A DNA stretch of 64,000 nucleotides from contig NZ_NNRM01000046.1 in the NCBI RefSeq assembly GCF_002252525.1, positions 124,001 through 188,000 on the forward strand, read 5' to 3'. Source of the DNA: Brucella pseudogrignonensis. Its GTDB lineage: Bacteria > Pseudomonadota > Alphaproteobacteria > Rhizobiales > Rhizobiaceae. Shown here in pieces: positions 45,214-52,608 of the stretch (the stretch's first letter is position 1; each line of letters starts with the position of its first letter). Under the pieces are notes generated by a model. It did not search any database, was not told the origin of the DNA, and worked only from the letters and a program-made list of their open reading frames with translations. Made by a program: the position numbers and the translations under genes.

Positions 45214-46164
45214 ATGGATGACGAATTATCGAAAAGCGAAAAGCTGTTCGAAGAAGCATTGGATATTGTCATCCGCATTCAGGATGATCCGGATAATCCT
45301 GTGGCCCAAGAGCTGGTCAACCGCTGGCGTGCGCGTGGACCGGAACACGAAACCGCCTGGCGTGAGGCGATGGAAATCTATGGCATGACGGGTAAAGTCA
45401 TGCATGATCAGCGCCGTGCGGCAGCTCCTAAAATATCCCGCCGTTCGATCCTCACGGGCGGAGCAGCTGGGCTTTCCGTTGTTGCAGTCGGGGCACTGTT
45501 TGGGCCGCAGCTGATGTTGCAGGCGCAAGCGGATTACATGACCGATTCCGCTCAGTTGCAGGATGTACCGCTGCCGGATGGCAGTCGTGCGATGCTTGGT
45601 CCTGATAGTGCGATCCAACTGCGATTTAGCCCGAATGAGCGCCGCGTCGAGCTTCTTGCTGGAATGGCATTTTTCGATGTGAAGCCCGATCCTGTACGTC
45701 CATTTAGTGTGCAGACCGGAAAGCTTACCGCGACCGCACTTGGTACTGCTTTCGATGTGAGCAATGACGCGGGTTATCTCTCGGTTTCGGTGGATCATGG
45801 TTTGGTCGCCGTCAGGCCGACCGGTGTGAACGATACGGTGACACCACTTGGGCAGGGCGACTGGCTGTCGTTCAATGAGCAAAGCCACGACTTTGAGCGT
45901 GGTAATCGTGACGTTTCCCAAATTGCAGCCTGGCGTCAGGGAATGCTGGTGGCCGAGCGCGATACGATTGCGTCAGTTGTCGCGCGCATTGCACGCTGGC
46001 AATCAGGCCGGGTGCTGCTGGCTCAATCGAGCTTCGCCACACAACGCATTAGTGGTGTGTTTGATCTCAACCAACCGATTGCCGCGCTGGAAGCAGTGGT
46101 TGAACCTTATGGCGGAAAAGTTCGGCAGATATCGCCTTGGCTGACGGTCATTTCGTCAATCTGA
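45214..46164 (+). CDS. FecR-family anti-sigma/sensor protein
   Basis: A 316-residue inner-membrane signalling protein. Residues 1-70 are the cytoplasmic part that holds the sigma factor (FEEALDIVIRIQDDP, RWRARGPEHETAWREA). SRRSILTGGAAGLSVVAVGALFG gives the membrane helix. The periplasmic FecR domain (LPDGSRAMLGPDSAIQLRF, TATALGTAFDV) and a C-terminal STN-like part (SGVFDLNQPIAALEAVV) follow. It would receive the signal from the STN domain of the receptor encoded next. It starts 102 bases after the sigma gene. Confidence 0.9.
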   Translation: MDDELSKSEKLFEEALDIVIRIQDDPDNPVAQELVNRWRARGPEHETAWREAMEIYGMTGKVMHDQRRAAAPKISRRSILTGGAAGLSVVAVGALFGPQLMLQAQADYMTDSAQLQDVPLPDGSRAMLGPDSAIQLRFSPNERRVELLAGMAFFDVKPDPVRPFSVQTGKLTATALGTAFDVSNDAGYLSVSVDHGLVAVRPTGVNDTVTPLGQGDWLSFNEQSHDFERGNRDVSQIAAWRQGMLVAERDTIASVVARIARWQSGRVLLAQSSFATQRISGVFDLNQPIAALEAVVEPYGGKVRQISPWLTVISSI

Positions 46165-46281
46165 TATTTTTTTGATGCAAGGGGAGAAAATCCCGAAGCC
46201 CCGCTCGTTGTAAGCATCAGGGTCGGACGTTAGCTGCTGCCATACAACCGCCTTTTCACCAAAAGATGGAGTGGTTGGACA

Positions 46282-49200
46282 ATGGGGCGTCGGGTTAATA
46301 AAAGTGTTGTGCAGCGCTTGGGGACGAAAGTTCTGACAGCAGCACTTCTGGGTTCTACATGCGTTTATGCCTTGTCCCTTTCGACAGCTTTTCAAGCGCA
46401 AGCGCAGACTGCGCGACAGGTTTCTTTCAATATTCCCGCAGGCTCGCTGTCTTCAGCACTCGCCAATTTCGGTCGGCAGGCTGGAATGCAGGTGACCTAT
46501 CAACCGCAGATTGCTTCCGCTAAACAGGCTCCTGCCGTTTCGGGCATGATGACGCCACAAGATGCACTTTCGCGTCTGCTTGCGGGATCTGGTATTTCCC
46601 ATCGTTTCACAGGTAGCAACACTGTCGCATTGGCCGCACAATCGGCAGCCGCGCAGGCACCATTGGCCGCTGACGGCACCACACTGCTTGATACGATTAC
46701 CGTCACCGGCGGTGCGGGCGTGGTGGGGGCAGAAGCACCTTATCAAACGGCAGCGCCGACCAATTATATCTCGTCCGAAACCATTGAGCGTTTCCGCGGC
46801 TCAAGCCCTGCCGATATTTTCCGCGGTACGCCGGGGGTGATGTCGGGTGAAGCGCGTAACGGTGCGGGCTCGGTCGATGTTAATATTCGCGGTATGCAGG
46901 GCATGGGGCGTGTTGCAACCACGATTGATGGCGCTGAAAACAGCGTGACCGTTTATCAGGGCTATCAAGGCCTTTCCAATCGTACTTACATTGATCCCGA
47001 TCTGATTGCGGGCATTGATATCAACAAAGGCTCGGACGCATCCTCGCGTGGTATCGCGGGCAACGTCGCCATTCGAACACTCGATGCCGATGATATCGTC
47101 AAGGAAGGCGATAACTGGGGTATGCGTGTGAAAGGTGAATATGGCTCGAATTCCTCATCACCGCATGCGGGCGCCAAGGGAGGATATGCATGGCCCTATT
47201 CGCCGAGTGATGTCCCGGAAGTCGTCGGGTCGCCCGACGGTATGAACCGTCCTTCTTTCCTTACACCGACCAATGGCTCTGCCAGTATTGTCGCTGCGAT
47301 CAAGGAAGAGAATTACGATTTCTTTGCGGGCTATGCTTATCGCAAGCGTGGCAATTATCATGCAGGCAAGCATGGCCCATCGGCCGATCCGGTGAATATC
47401 GGCCCTGCCAGGACCTGCAATACATCGGGTTCCTGGTGTCAGAACTGGCCTGAGTATATCGAAAACGGCGGCCTTACGAATTATCGTGCTGGCGAAGAAG
47501 TCCTCAATACGCAGCTTGAGACCAAATCCTTCCTGACGAAAGCGACGCTGCGCTTTGATGGCGGTCATACGCTGAAGCTGGGCTATACTGGTTTTCGTGG
47601 GGAGGCTGGCGATCTTCTTGCATCCCGTTTCACCGGGGACAGAAATCAACCTGTTCAGCAGGAGCTGACATCTGGTTCCAAGCTCGATACCGGCACCCTG
47701 CGCTATTATTGGAACCCGGATGACAACGAACTCATTGATCTGAAAGCGAATCTTTGGGTCACAAAACTGGAATTGCGAAATCCGCGTCGCGGTAACATGA
47801 TACCGACATCGGAATCTCTCGGCCTTTCGCCGAATTTCCGCACTGGATCGAATACGATCATGTGGGGCGGCGATGTTGCCAATACGTCCAAGTTTTCGTT
47901 TGGCGACTATGGCGATCTCGACCTGAATTATGGTGTGTCTTATCTCAGGGAAGATACGCGTCCGAGTGCTTATACTAACGAACTTGAGGGCTGGCTAAAC
48001 CTGCGTGACGCTTATCGTGACGAACTTGGCGTCTTCACCAAAGCGGCCTACAAGCCAGTCGACTGGCTGACATTGAATGCTGGCCTGCGTTATTCGCATT
48101 ACTGGTCACATGACCGCCGCACTGAGGCCAACTCTGCTGTACAGCTAAACCCGGAACCGAACCGCGATTCAGGTGGTTTCAGTCCATCGGTCGGCGTGAC
48201 GGTCGAACCTTTCGATGGCAGCCAGCTTTATGTCAATTATTCCAACGCGCTACGCTATCCGAGCCTGTTTGAATCGGTTTCAGCCTTCACCGTCATTCCC
48301 AATGCCGGATTGCAGCCAGAGCGTTCCAGTAACTGGGAAGTTGGGGCGAACTTCACGCGAGATGGTCTGTTGAATGATGACGATCGCGGCATGGTCAAGT
48401 TTGGCTACTTTAACTGGGACGTTAAAGATTATGTTGCGCGTGCATTCCGCGATTTCTACGACGACAGCGGAAAATTTGTCTACAGCGGTATGCAGGTCTA
48501 CAACATTGATCGCGCACGCTTTTCAGGTCTTGAATTCTCAAGCCGTTACGAGGCGGGCGGGTTTACGGCCGATTTCTCGGCAAATTATTATCTTGATGTA
48601 GAATTCTGCCGCACCTCTGACACCTGTGGAGCAAAGTCGCTTTATGGTGACTATGCGACCAATCAGGTGCCTCCGAAATACAGCGTGGATCTGACACTTT
48701 CGCAGAAGATGCTTGAAGACAGGCTAACGCTTGGCGGGCGTGTTTCTTATGTCGGTCCGCGTGCGATTGGTCATGGCGATGTTACAGCGGTGGGTGCTGG
48801 TGAATTTATTTCGCTGACACGCTGGAAGCCCTATACGCTCATCGATGTCTTTGCCGAATATAAGATCAACGACAGCCTGACCGCGACAGCTCGTATCGAA
48901 AATCTGACGGATCAATATTACGTCGATCCGCTTGGCTTGGTGAACCAGCCTGGTCCGGGCCGGACGTTCTATGCGGGCCTTACCAGCAATTTCGGCGGCG
49001 ATCAGCGCCTGCCGCAACTCTCGCCATTCTCCCGGTCACAGGGTGGGGCACCGGGAATCGACTGGACTGGCTTCTACGGTGGTGTTCATGCCGGTATGAC
49101 TTCCGGGCGCACTTGGGGCAATACGACTGCGCTTGATGGCACGGTTGATCCGATATCGGCGAGTGAATCTGCGGATCGTGGATTTGGCAATTCGGCCCTG

Positions 49201-49905
49201 TTCGGCGTGCAGGCGGGCTATAACCACCAGTTTAGCAACCGCGTCGTACTTGGTATCGAGGCTGATGTCAGCAAAACGCATTTGAAGGGCGCGCAGGCAG
49301 CCTTCATGCAGGAAGACTGGATTGCTGCTGAAAAGGACATTGCCGGTATTCAGGCAAACACGCATTACGACATTGATTGGACAGGGTCCATTCGCGGTCG
49401 CCTTGGTTATGCGCTGGATTATCGCTGGCTTGTCTATGGAACGGCGGGTGTTGCCTTCGCGCATGAGAAGCAGACCCGCGACCAGTACCGCTATTCTGAA
49501 GATATCATGGGCAAGGCAAGCTCAAGCCTGTTCTTCGTCGATCAATTGTCGGGAATGCGTACGGGCGTCACGGTTGGCGGCGGTGTTGAATATGCAATCA
49601 ATGATCGCTGGTCGGTCATGGCCGATTATACCTATAGCCGCTTTGGCAACCGCAGCTTCAGCTTTGAAAATGCGCGTGCCGGAACAGGGGGCAACTACAC
49701 GACCAGAGAGCAGACAGGTGTGGAAATTACACCGCCCGAACCGTTTCTTTGTGAAATTCTGGGAGATCCCTACTGCGATCCATCCGAAAAGCCGGTCTAT
49801 AAATATACCGACCACACAGGCAGCTCGAATATCGTCAACGGCCGCAAAGCTTCCAATTCACTGGATACACACACCGTGAAACTTGGCCTCAATTTCCACT
49901 TTTAA
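46282..49905 (+). CDS. STN-type TonB-dependent heme receptor fused to an Omp25-like barrel
   Basis: A 1207-residue outer-membrane protein. After a signal peptide (ending FQAQAQ-T) comes an STN signalling domain (VSFNIPAGSLSSALANF), a TonB box near DTITVTGG and a plug. The 22-strand-type barrel closes at PGRTFYAGLTSNF, residue 904, where such receptors normally end. The frame continues without a stop through a linker to GIDWTGFYGGVHAG at residue 925 and a complete Omp25/31-like barrel of about 283 residues, ending GLNFHF. So one chain may form two barrels. The receptor half is of the hemoglobin/transferrin/lactoferrin class. Heme oxygenase follows, supporting heme as substrate. Confidence 0.9.
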   Translation: MGRRVNKSVVQRLGTKVLTAALLGSTCVYALSLSTAFQAQAQTARQVSFNIPAGSLSSALANFGRQAGMQVTYQPQIASAKQAPAVSGMMTPQDALSRLLAGSGISHRFTGSNTVALAAQSAAAQAPLAADGTTLLDTITVTGGAGVVGAEAPYQTAAPTNYISSETIERFRGSSPADIFRGTPGVMSGEARNGAGSVDVNIRGMQGMGRVATTIDGAENSVTVYQGYQGLSNRTYIDPDLIAGIDINKGSDASSRGIAGNVAIRTLDADDIVKEGDNWGMRVKGEYGSNSSSPHAGAKGGYAWPYSPSDVPEVVGSPDGMNRPSFLTPTNGSASIVAAIKEENYDFFAGYAYRKRGNYHAGKHGPSADPVNIGPARTCNTSGSWCQNWPEYIENGGLTNYRAGEEVLNTQLETKSFLTKATLRFDGGHTLKLGYTGFRGEAGDLLASRFTGDRNQPVQQELTSGSKLDTGTLRYYWNPDDNELIDLKANLWVTKLELRNPRRGNMIPTSESLGLSPNFRTGSNTIMWGGDVANTSKFSFGDYGDLDLNYGVSYLREDTRPSAYTNELEGWLNLRDAYRDELGVFTKAAYKPVDWLTLNAGLRYSHYWSHDRRTEANSAVQLNPEPNRDSGGFSPSVGVTVEPFDGSQLYVNYSNALRYPSLFESVSAFTVIPNAGLQPERSSNWEVGANFTRDGLLNDDDRGMVKFGYFNWDVKDYVARAFRDFYDDSGKFVYSGMQVYNIDRARFSGLEFSSRYEAGGFTADFSANYYLDVEFCRTSDTCGAKSLYGDYATNQVPPKYSVDLTLSQKMLEDRLTLGGRVSYVGPRAIGHGDVTAVGAGEFISLTRWKPYTLIDVFAEYKINDSLTATARIENLTDQYYVDPLGLVNQPGPGRTFYAGLTSNFGGDQRLPQLSPFSRSQGGAPGIDWTGFYGGVHAGMTSGRTWGNTTALDGTVDPISASESADRGFGNSALFGVQAGYNHQFSNRVVLGIEADVSKTHLKGAQAAFMQEDWIAAEKDIAGIQANTHYDIDWTGSIRGRLGYALDYRWLVYGTAGVAFAHEKQTRDQYRYSEDIMGKASSSLFFVDQLSGMRTGVTVGGGVEYAINDRWSVMADYTYSRFGNRSFSFENARAGTGGNYTTREQTGVEITPPEPFLCEILGDPYCDPSEKPVYKYTDHTGSSNIVNGRKASNSLDTHTVKLGLNFHF

Positions 49906-50051
49906 TTGGGGTTAGGTGCGACATTTTGGCCAAGGTGAAGTTTTTTTGCCTTGGCATTGCAAAAAATAGCGTCCTCAATCGTCTTAATAAGTAGAGCGGT
50001 GTTATCGGCTTTACGCGCTGAGAACACCGTCTATCAATAGGGATATTCGAA

Positions 50052-50669
50052 ATGACTGATGCTGCTACACTTGAGCAACCCGTTGCTCTTCCCCGTTCTA
50101 AGCGCTTGAAAGCGCGAACGACGGGCACTCACGAACGTCTTGATCAGACCATCATGGCGGGCAAACCATTTGCCAGCCGCGAAAGCTATGCATTGTTCGT
50201 TGAGGTGCAGTATCAGTTCCACCGTGACATTAATGCGCTTTACGATGATGCCGCGCTGGATGCGTTGCTGCCCGATCTAAAGGAGCGCCGTCGCTTTGAG
50301 CAGGTTGGTCAGGACATGATCGATCTCGGTTTCGATCTGCCTGCAGCAGATGGCGCGCCTGCCTTCCCTGCCGGAAGCGACATTGATCTGCCGACCGCAC
50401 TTGGCTGGCTTTATGTGGCTGAAGGCTCCAACCTCGGTGCGGCCTTTCTGCTCAAAGAAGCGCTGAAGCTGGGCTTGTCTGAAGAACTTGGTGCGCGCCA
50501 TCTGGCCGGTGCTCCTGAAGGTCGCGGACTGCATTGGCGGACCTTCACTGCAGCGCTTGATGAAATTGAGCTTTCTGACGCTGAGGAAGAACGCGTGGTC
50601 GCTGGTGCGGAAGCTGCTTTCCGCCGTGTCCATGCACTGGTGCGGAAAATCTTTCATGACCGTCTCTAA
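50052..50669 (+). CDS. Biliverdin-producing heme oxygenase
   Basis: A 205-residue cytoplasmic enzyme of the HmuO/BphO family, which opens heme to biliverdin, CO and iron. The probable proximal ligand is His27 in TGTHERLDQTI. FVEVQYQFHRDI follows, and LGWLYVAEGSNLGAAFLLKEA is the distal helix with the flexible glycines. It comes 146 bases after the receptor gene. Its last 14 bases overlap the start of the next gene. It would release iron from the heme imported by the receptor. Confidence 0.9.
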   Translation: MTDAATLEQPVALPRSKRLKARTTGTHERLDQTIMAGKPFASRESYALFVEVQYQFHRDINALYDDAALDALLPDLKERRRFEQVGQDMIDLGFDLPAADGAPAFPAGSDIDLPTALGWLYVAEGSNLGAAFLLKEALKLGLSEELGARHLAGAPEGRGLHWRTFTAALDEIELSDAEEERVVAGAEAAFRRVHALVRKIFHDRL

Positions 50670-51099
50670 CCTGACGACTGCAAATAACGGGGCCGCCCAT
50701 TTCGCCTATCCCGATGAGCGGCAGCGCGCAGGTTATCTCGCGCTGGGGCTGTTACTGGTCGTGGCGGCTTTGATTGGTTTGAAGATACCCATGATGCCTT
50801 CAGCCCTGTTTGTCTTTGGTGCAGCACTTTGCTTTGTGCAGCTTTCATCCAGCATTCTAGGCTGGCTGGAAACCAACAGAAGTACACGCCTTGTCATCGA
50901 TGCATGGCGTGCACTCGGTGCTCTGCCCTTTCTGTTCAGGCTGTGCCTGCTCAGTCTGGTTACGGCAATCGGCTTGGGAGCCGTTGTTTTGAACCCTCAT
51001 CTCTTCGGGGTGCAACTGGCAATCAATGCAATGCTGTTTGCAGGCCTCATGCTCTTTGTAGGCCCGCAATATCGAGAAGTGAAATTCGTTCCAGAATAA
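50656..51099 (+). CDS. Small inner-membrane protein of unknown function
   Basis: A 147-residue protein with four likely helices: YLALGLLLVVAALIGL, MPSALFVFGAALCFVQLSSSIL, FLFRLCLLSLVTAIGLGAVVL and LAINAMLFAGLMLFVG. The ATG at 50656 lies inside the end of the heme oxygenase gene (14-base overlap), so translation is coupled. I recognise no family. Its place in a heme-use operon suggests a role with heme or iron at the membrane, but nothing in the sequence proves it. Confidence 0.75.
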   Translation: MTVSNLTTANNGAAHFAYPDERQRAGYLALGLLLVVAALIGLKIPMMPSALFVFGAALCFVQLSSSILGWLETNRSTRLVIDAWRALGALPFLFRLCLLSLVTAIGLGAVVLNPHLFGVQLAINAMLFAGLMLFVGPQYREVKFVPE

Positions 51100-51111
51100 A
51101 GATAGTTTGCA

Positions 51112-51621
51112 ATGCGATTTACCCGACAGGCAGAGCTTTCAATTGAGTTTCTTGTTCTTTGCGAGCGAGCACCAGATGGGACTGCACTGACCACCCGTGC
51201 TGCGGCAGAAGCCACAGGCACGACAAAAGATCATGCCGCGCAGATCGTTTCGGATCTCATACATCACGGTTTTCTGGTTGGCTCACGCGGGCGCGGTGGT
51301 GGCATTCGTCTTGCGCGCCCGGCAAAGACAATCAATGTCGGAACAGTTCTGCGACTGATGCAGCCGGGCTTCGATGAGCAGGCGACAAAGCAGTCGGCAT
51401 CAGATTCAGCATTCGGCATGTTGCTGCAGGCAGCCTTGCGGTCCTTCGTGGCGGCTTTTGATGATTTCACCATTGCAGATCTTGCGATTGAGACCAGTGA
51501 TGGTCGCCTGGCTTGTCTTGATTGCGATCTGCGCAATCTGATCAACCACGGTCAAATGCTTTCTGAGCTGCGCCGCAGAAGCGAATATACGGATGAGCCT
51601 GCCTGGGCGGGCGCATCATGA
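51112..51621 (+). CDS. Rrf2-family regulator with unusual Cys pattern
   Basis: A 169-residue regulator. The Rrf2 winged helix is clear: MRFTRQAELSIEFLVLCE, TTRAAAEATGTTKDHAAQIVSDL, then HHGFLVGSRGRGGGIRLARP. Iron-sulfur members such as RirA, NsrR and IscR have three Cys near residues 90-106; here the only Cys are 17, 135 and 138, the last two as CLDC. It may bind a cluster or heme in another way or lack a cofactor. It is 12 bases after the membrane protein gene and overlaps tonB by 4, so it likely regulates this operon. Confidence 0.88.
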   Translation: MRFTRQAELSIEFLVLCERAPDGTALTTRAAAEATGTTKDHAAQIVSDLIHHGFLVGSRGRGGGIRLARPAKTINVGTVLRLMQPGFDEQATKQSASDSAFGMLLQAALRSFVAAFDDFTIADLAIETSDGRLACLDCDLRNLINHGQMLSELRRRSEYTDEPAWAGAS

Positions 51622-52469
51622 ATGGAGCAACGGATAGTATCGGGGTGCGCGAAAGCTTTAGCGAGCTTGCGCTCTGGGCGGGGGCAAGCCTTCTCGTACT
51701 ATCCTTGCATGTGGGAGCCGCAATGTGGCTTCTACGTGAGCCGGACATGATAGCGGCCGATGATACGCCGCCGGCCGCTATCATGATCGAGCTGGCTGAA
51801 ACGCCTGAAGCAACTGAAACCGAAGAAAACGAGATATCACCGGATGAAGTGATGTCGGATGCAACCGCTGCAGCCGAGAAGGTTGAAGAACCTGTCGATG
51901 AACCTGTACTCGAGCAGGAAGTGGTTCAGGACGAGCCGGAGCCTGTTGAAGAAGAGCCTCGGGAAGAAATAGCGCAGCTCGATAAGGTTGAGGTTCCGCT
52001 ACCTGTCGCAAAACCTAAGCCGCCGGAGCCCAAAAAGGAAATCGTCAAGAAGGATGAGCCGAAGAAGAAGCCGGTGAAACAGCGCGAACAGGCATCGGCC
52101 AAGCAGGCAGTGAAGGCACAGGCACAGGTCACGCAGTCCAGCCGCAACGCAGCGAGACAGTCGGCTTCCGGTTTGTTTGCATCTTCCATGACACCGGCGC
52201 GCTGGCAATCGCGTTTGATGGCGCATCTGGAGCGCCGCAAAAAATATCCATCGGGCGCCAAGTCGCGTCGGGAAGAGGGCACCGTCTATGTTCGGTTTCG
52301 CATCGATGATAGCGGCAAGGTGCTTTCTGCGACGCTTGCGCGATCTTCTGGCTGGCCGGAGCTTGATAATGAGGTGCTATCGCTGGTTCAGCGAGCTTCA
52401 CCGGTTCCGGCTCCCCCACCAGACGTCAACAAGACGATCACCGCGCCAGTCAAATTCAACAGACGATAA
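51618..52469 (+). CDS. tonB: TonB energy transducer
   Basis: A 283-residue protein. One membrane helix (LALWAGASLLVLSLHVGAAMWLL at about 17-39, with His31 in the helix as in known TonBs) is followed by a long Glu/Pro then Lys/Pro rod (residues 50-165). The C-terminal domain is MTPARWQSRLMAHLERRKKYP, then GTVYVRFRIDDSGKVLSATL and SGWPELDNEVLSLVQRASPVP. It transfers proton-motive energy to the receptors; its ExbB/ExbD partners are not in this window. The start overlaps the Rrf2 stop. Confidence 0.92.
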   Translation: MNGATDSIGVRESFSELALWAGASLLVLSLHVGAAMWLLREPDMIAADDTPPAAIMIELAETPEATETEENEISPDEVMSDATAAAEKVEEPVDEPVLEQEVVQDEPEPVEEEPREEIAQLDKVEVPLPVAKPKPPEPKKEIVKKDEPKKKPVKQREQASAKQAVKAQAQVTQSSRNAARQSASGLFASSMTPARWQSRLMAHLERRKKYPSGAKSRREEGTVYVRFRIDDSGKVLSATLARSSGWPELDNEVLSLVQRASPVPAPPPDVNKTITAPVKFNRR

Positions 52470-52472
52470 AAG

Positions 52473-52503
52473 AAGGGCTGGAAACGAATTTCCAGCCCTT
52501 TAG
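52473..52503 (+). terminator. Rho-independent terminator after tonB
   Basis: Perfect 12-bp stem AAGGGCTGGAAA / TTTCCAGCCCTT with loop CGAA, just after the tonB stop. It lies between two convergent operons and could act in both directions. Confidence 0.88.
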
Positions 52504-52604
52504 AGCGCGTTTCGATCTGATTGGATCAGATCGGCGCTCTCTATCCTTGTTTAACGCGCATCTTTATCCGAAAACCGTTTCACACTTTTCGGGATGCGCT
52601 CCAA
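52502..52604. repeat. Brucella-group intergenic repeat with two stem-loops
   Basis: First part: AGAGCG...CGCTCT enclosing GATCTGAT / ATCAGATC. Second part: GCGCATC...GATGCGC enclosing CCGAAAA / TTTTCGG. I recognise this as a dispersed non-coding repeat of Brucella, Ochrobactrum and related rhizobial genomes. It fills the gap between the convergent heme operons. Confidence 0.75.
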
Positions 52605-52608
52605 TAAT

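Noticed and set aside
49929-49955. Stem GCCAAGG / CCTTGGC after the fused receptor gene as a terminator
   Set aside because: The T run is inside the loop, not after the stem, so it is not a normal terminator.
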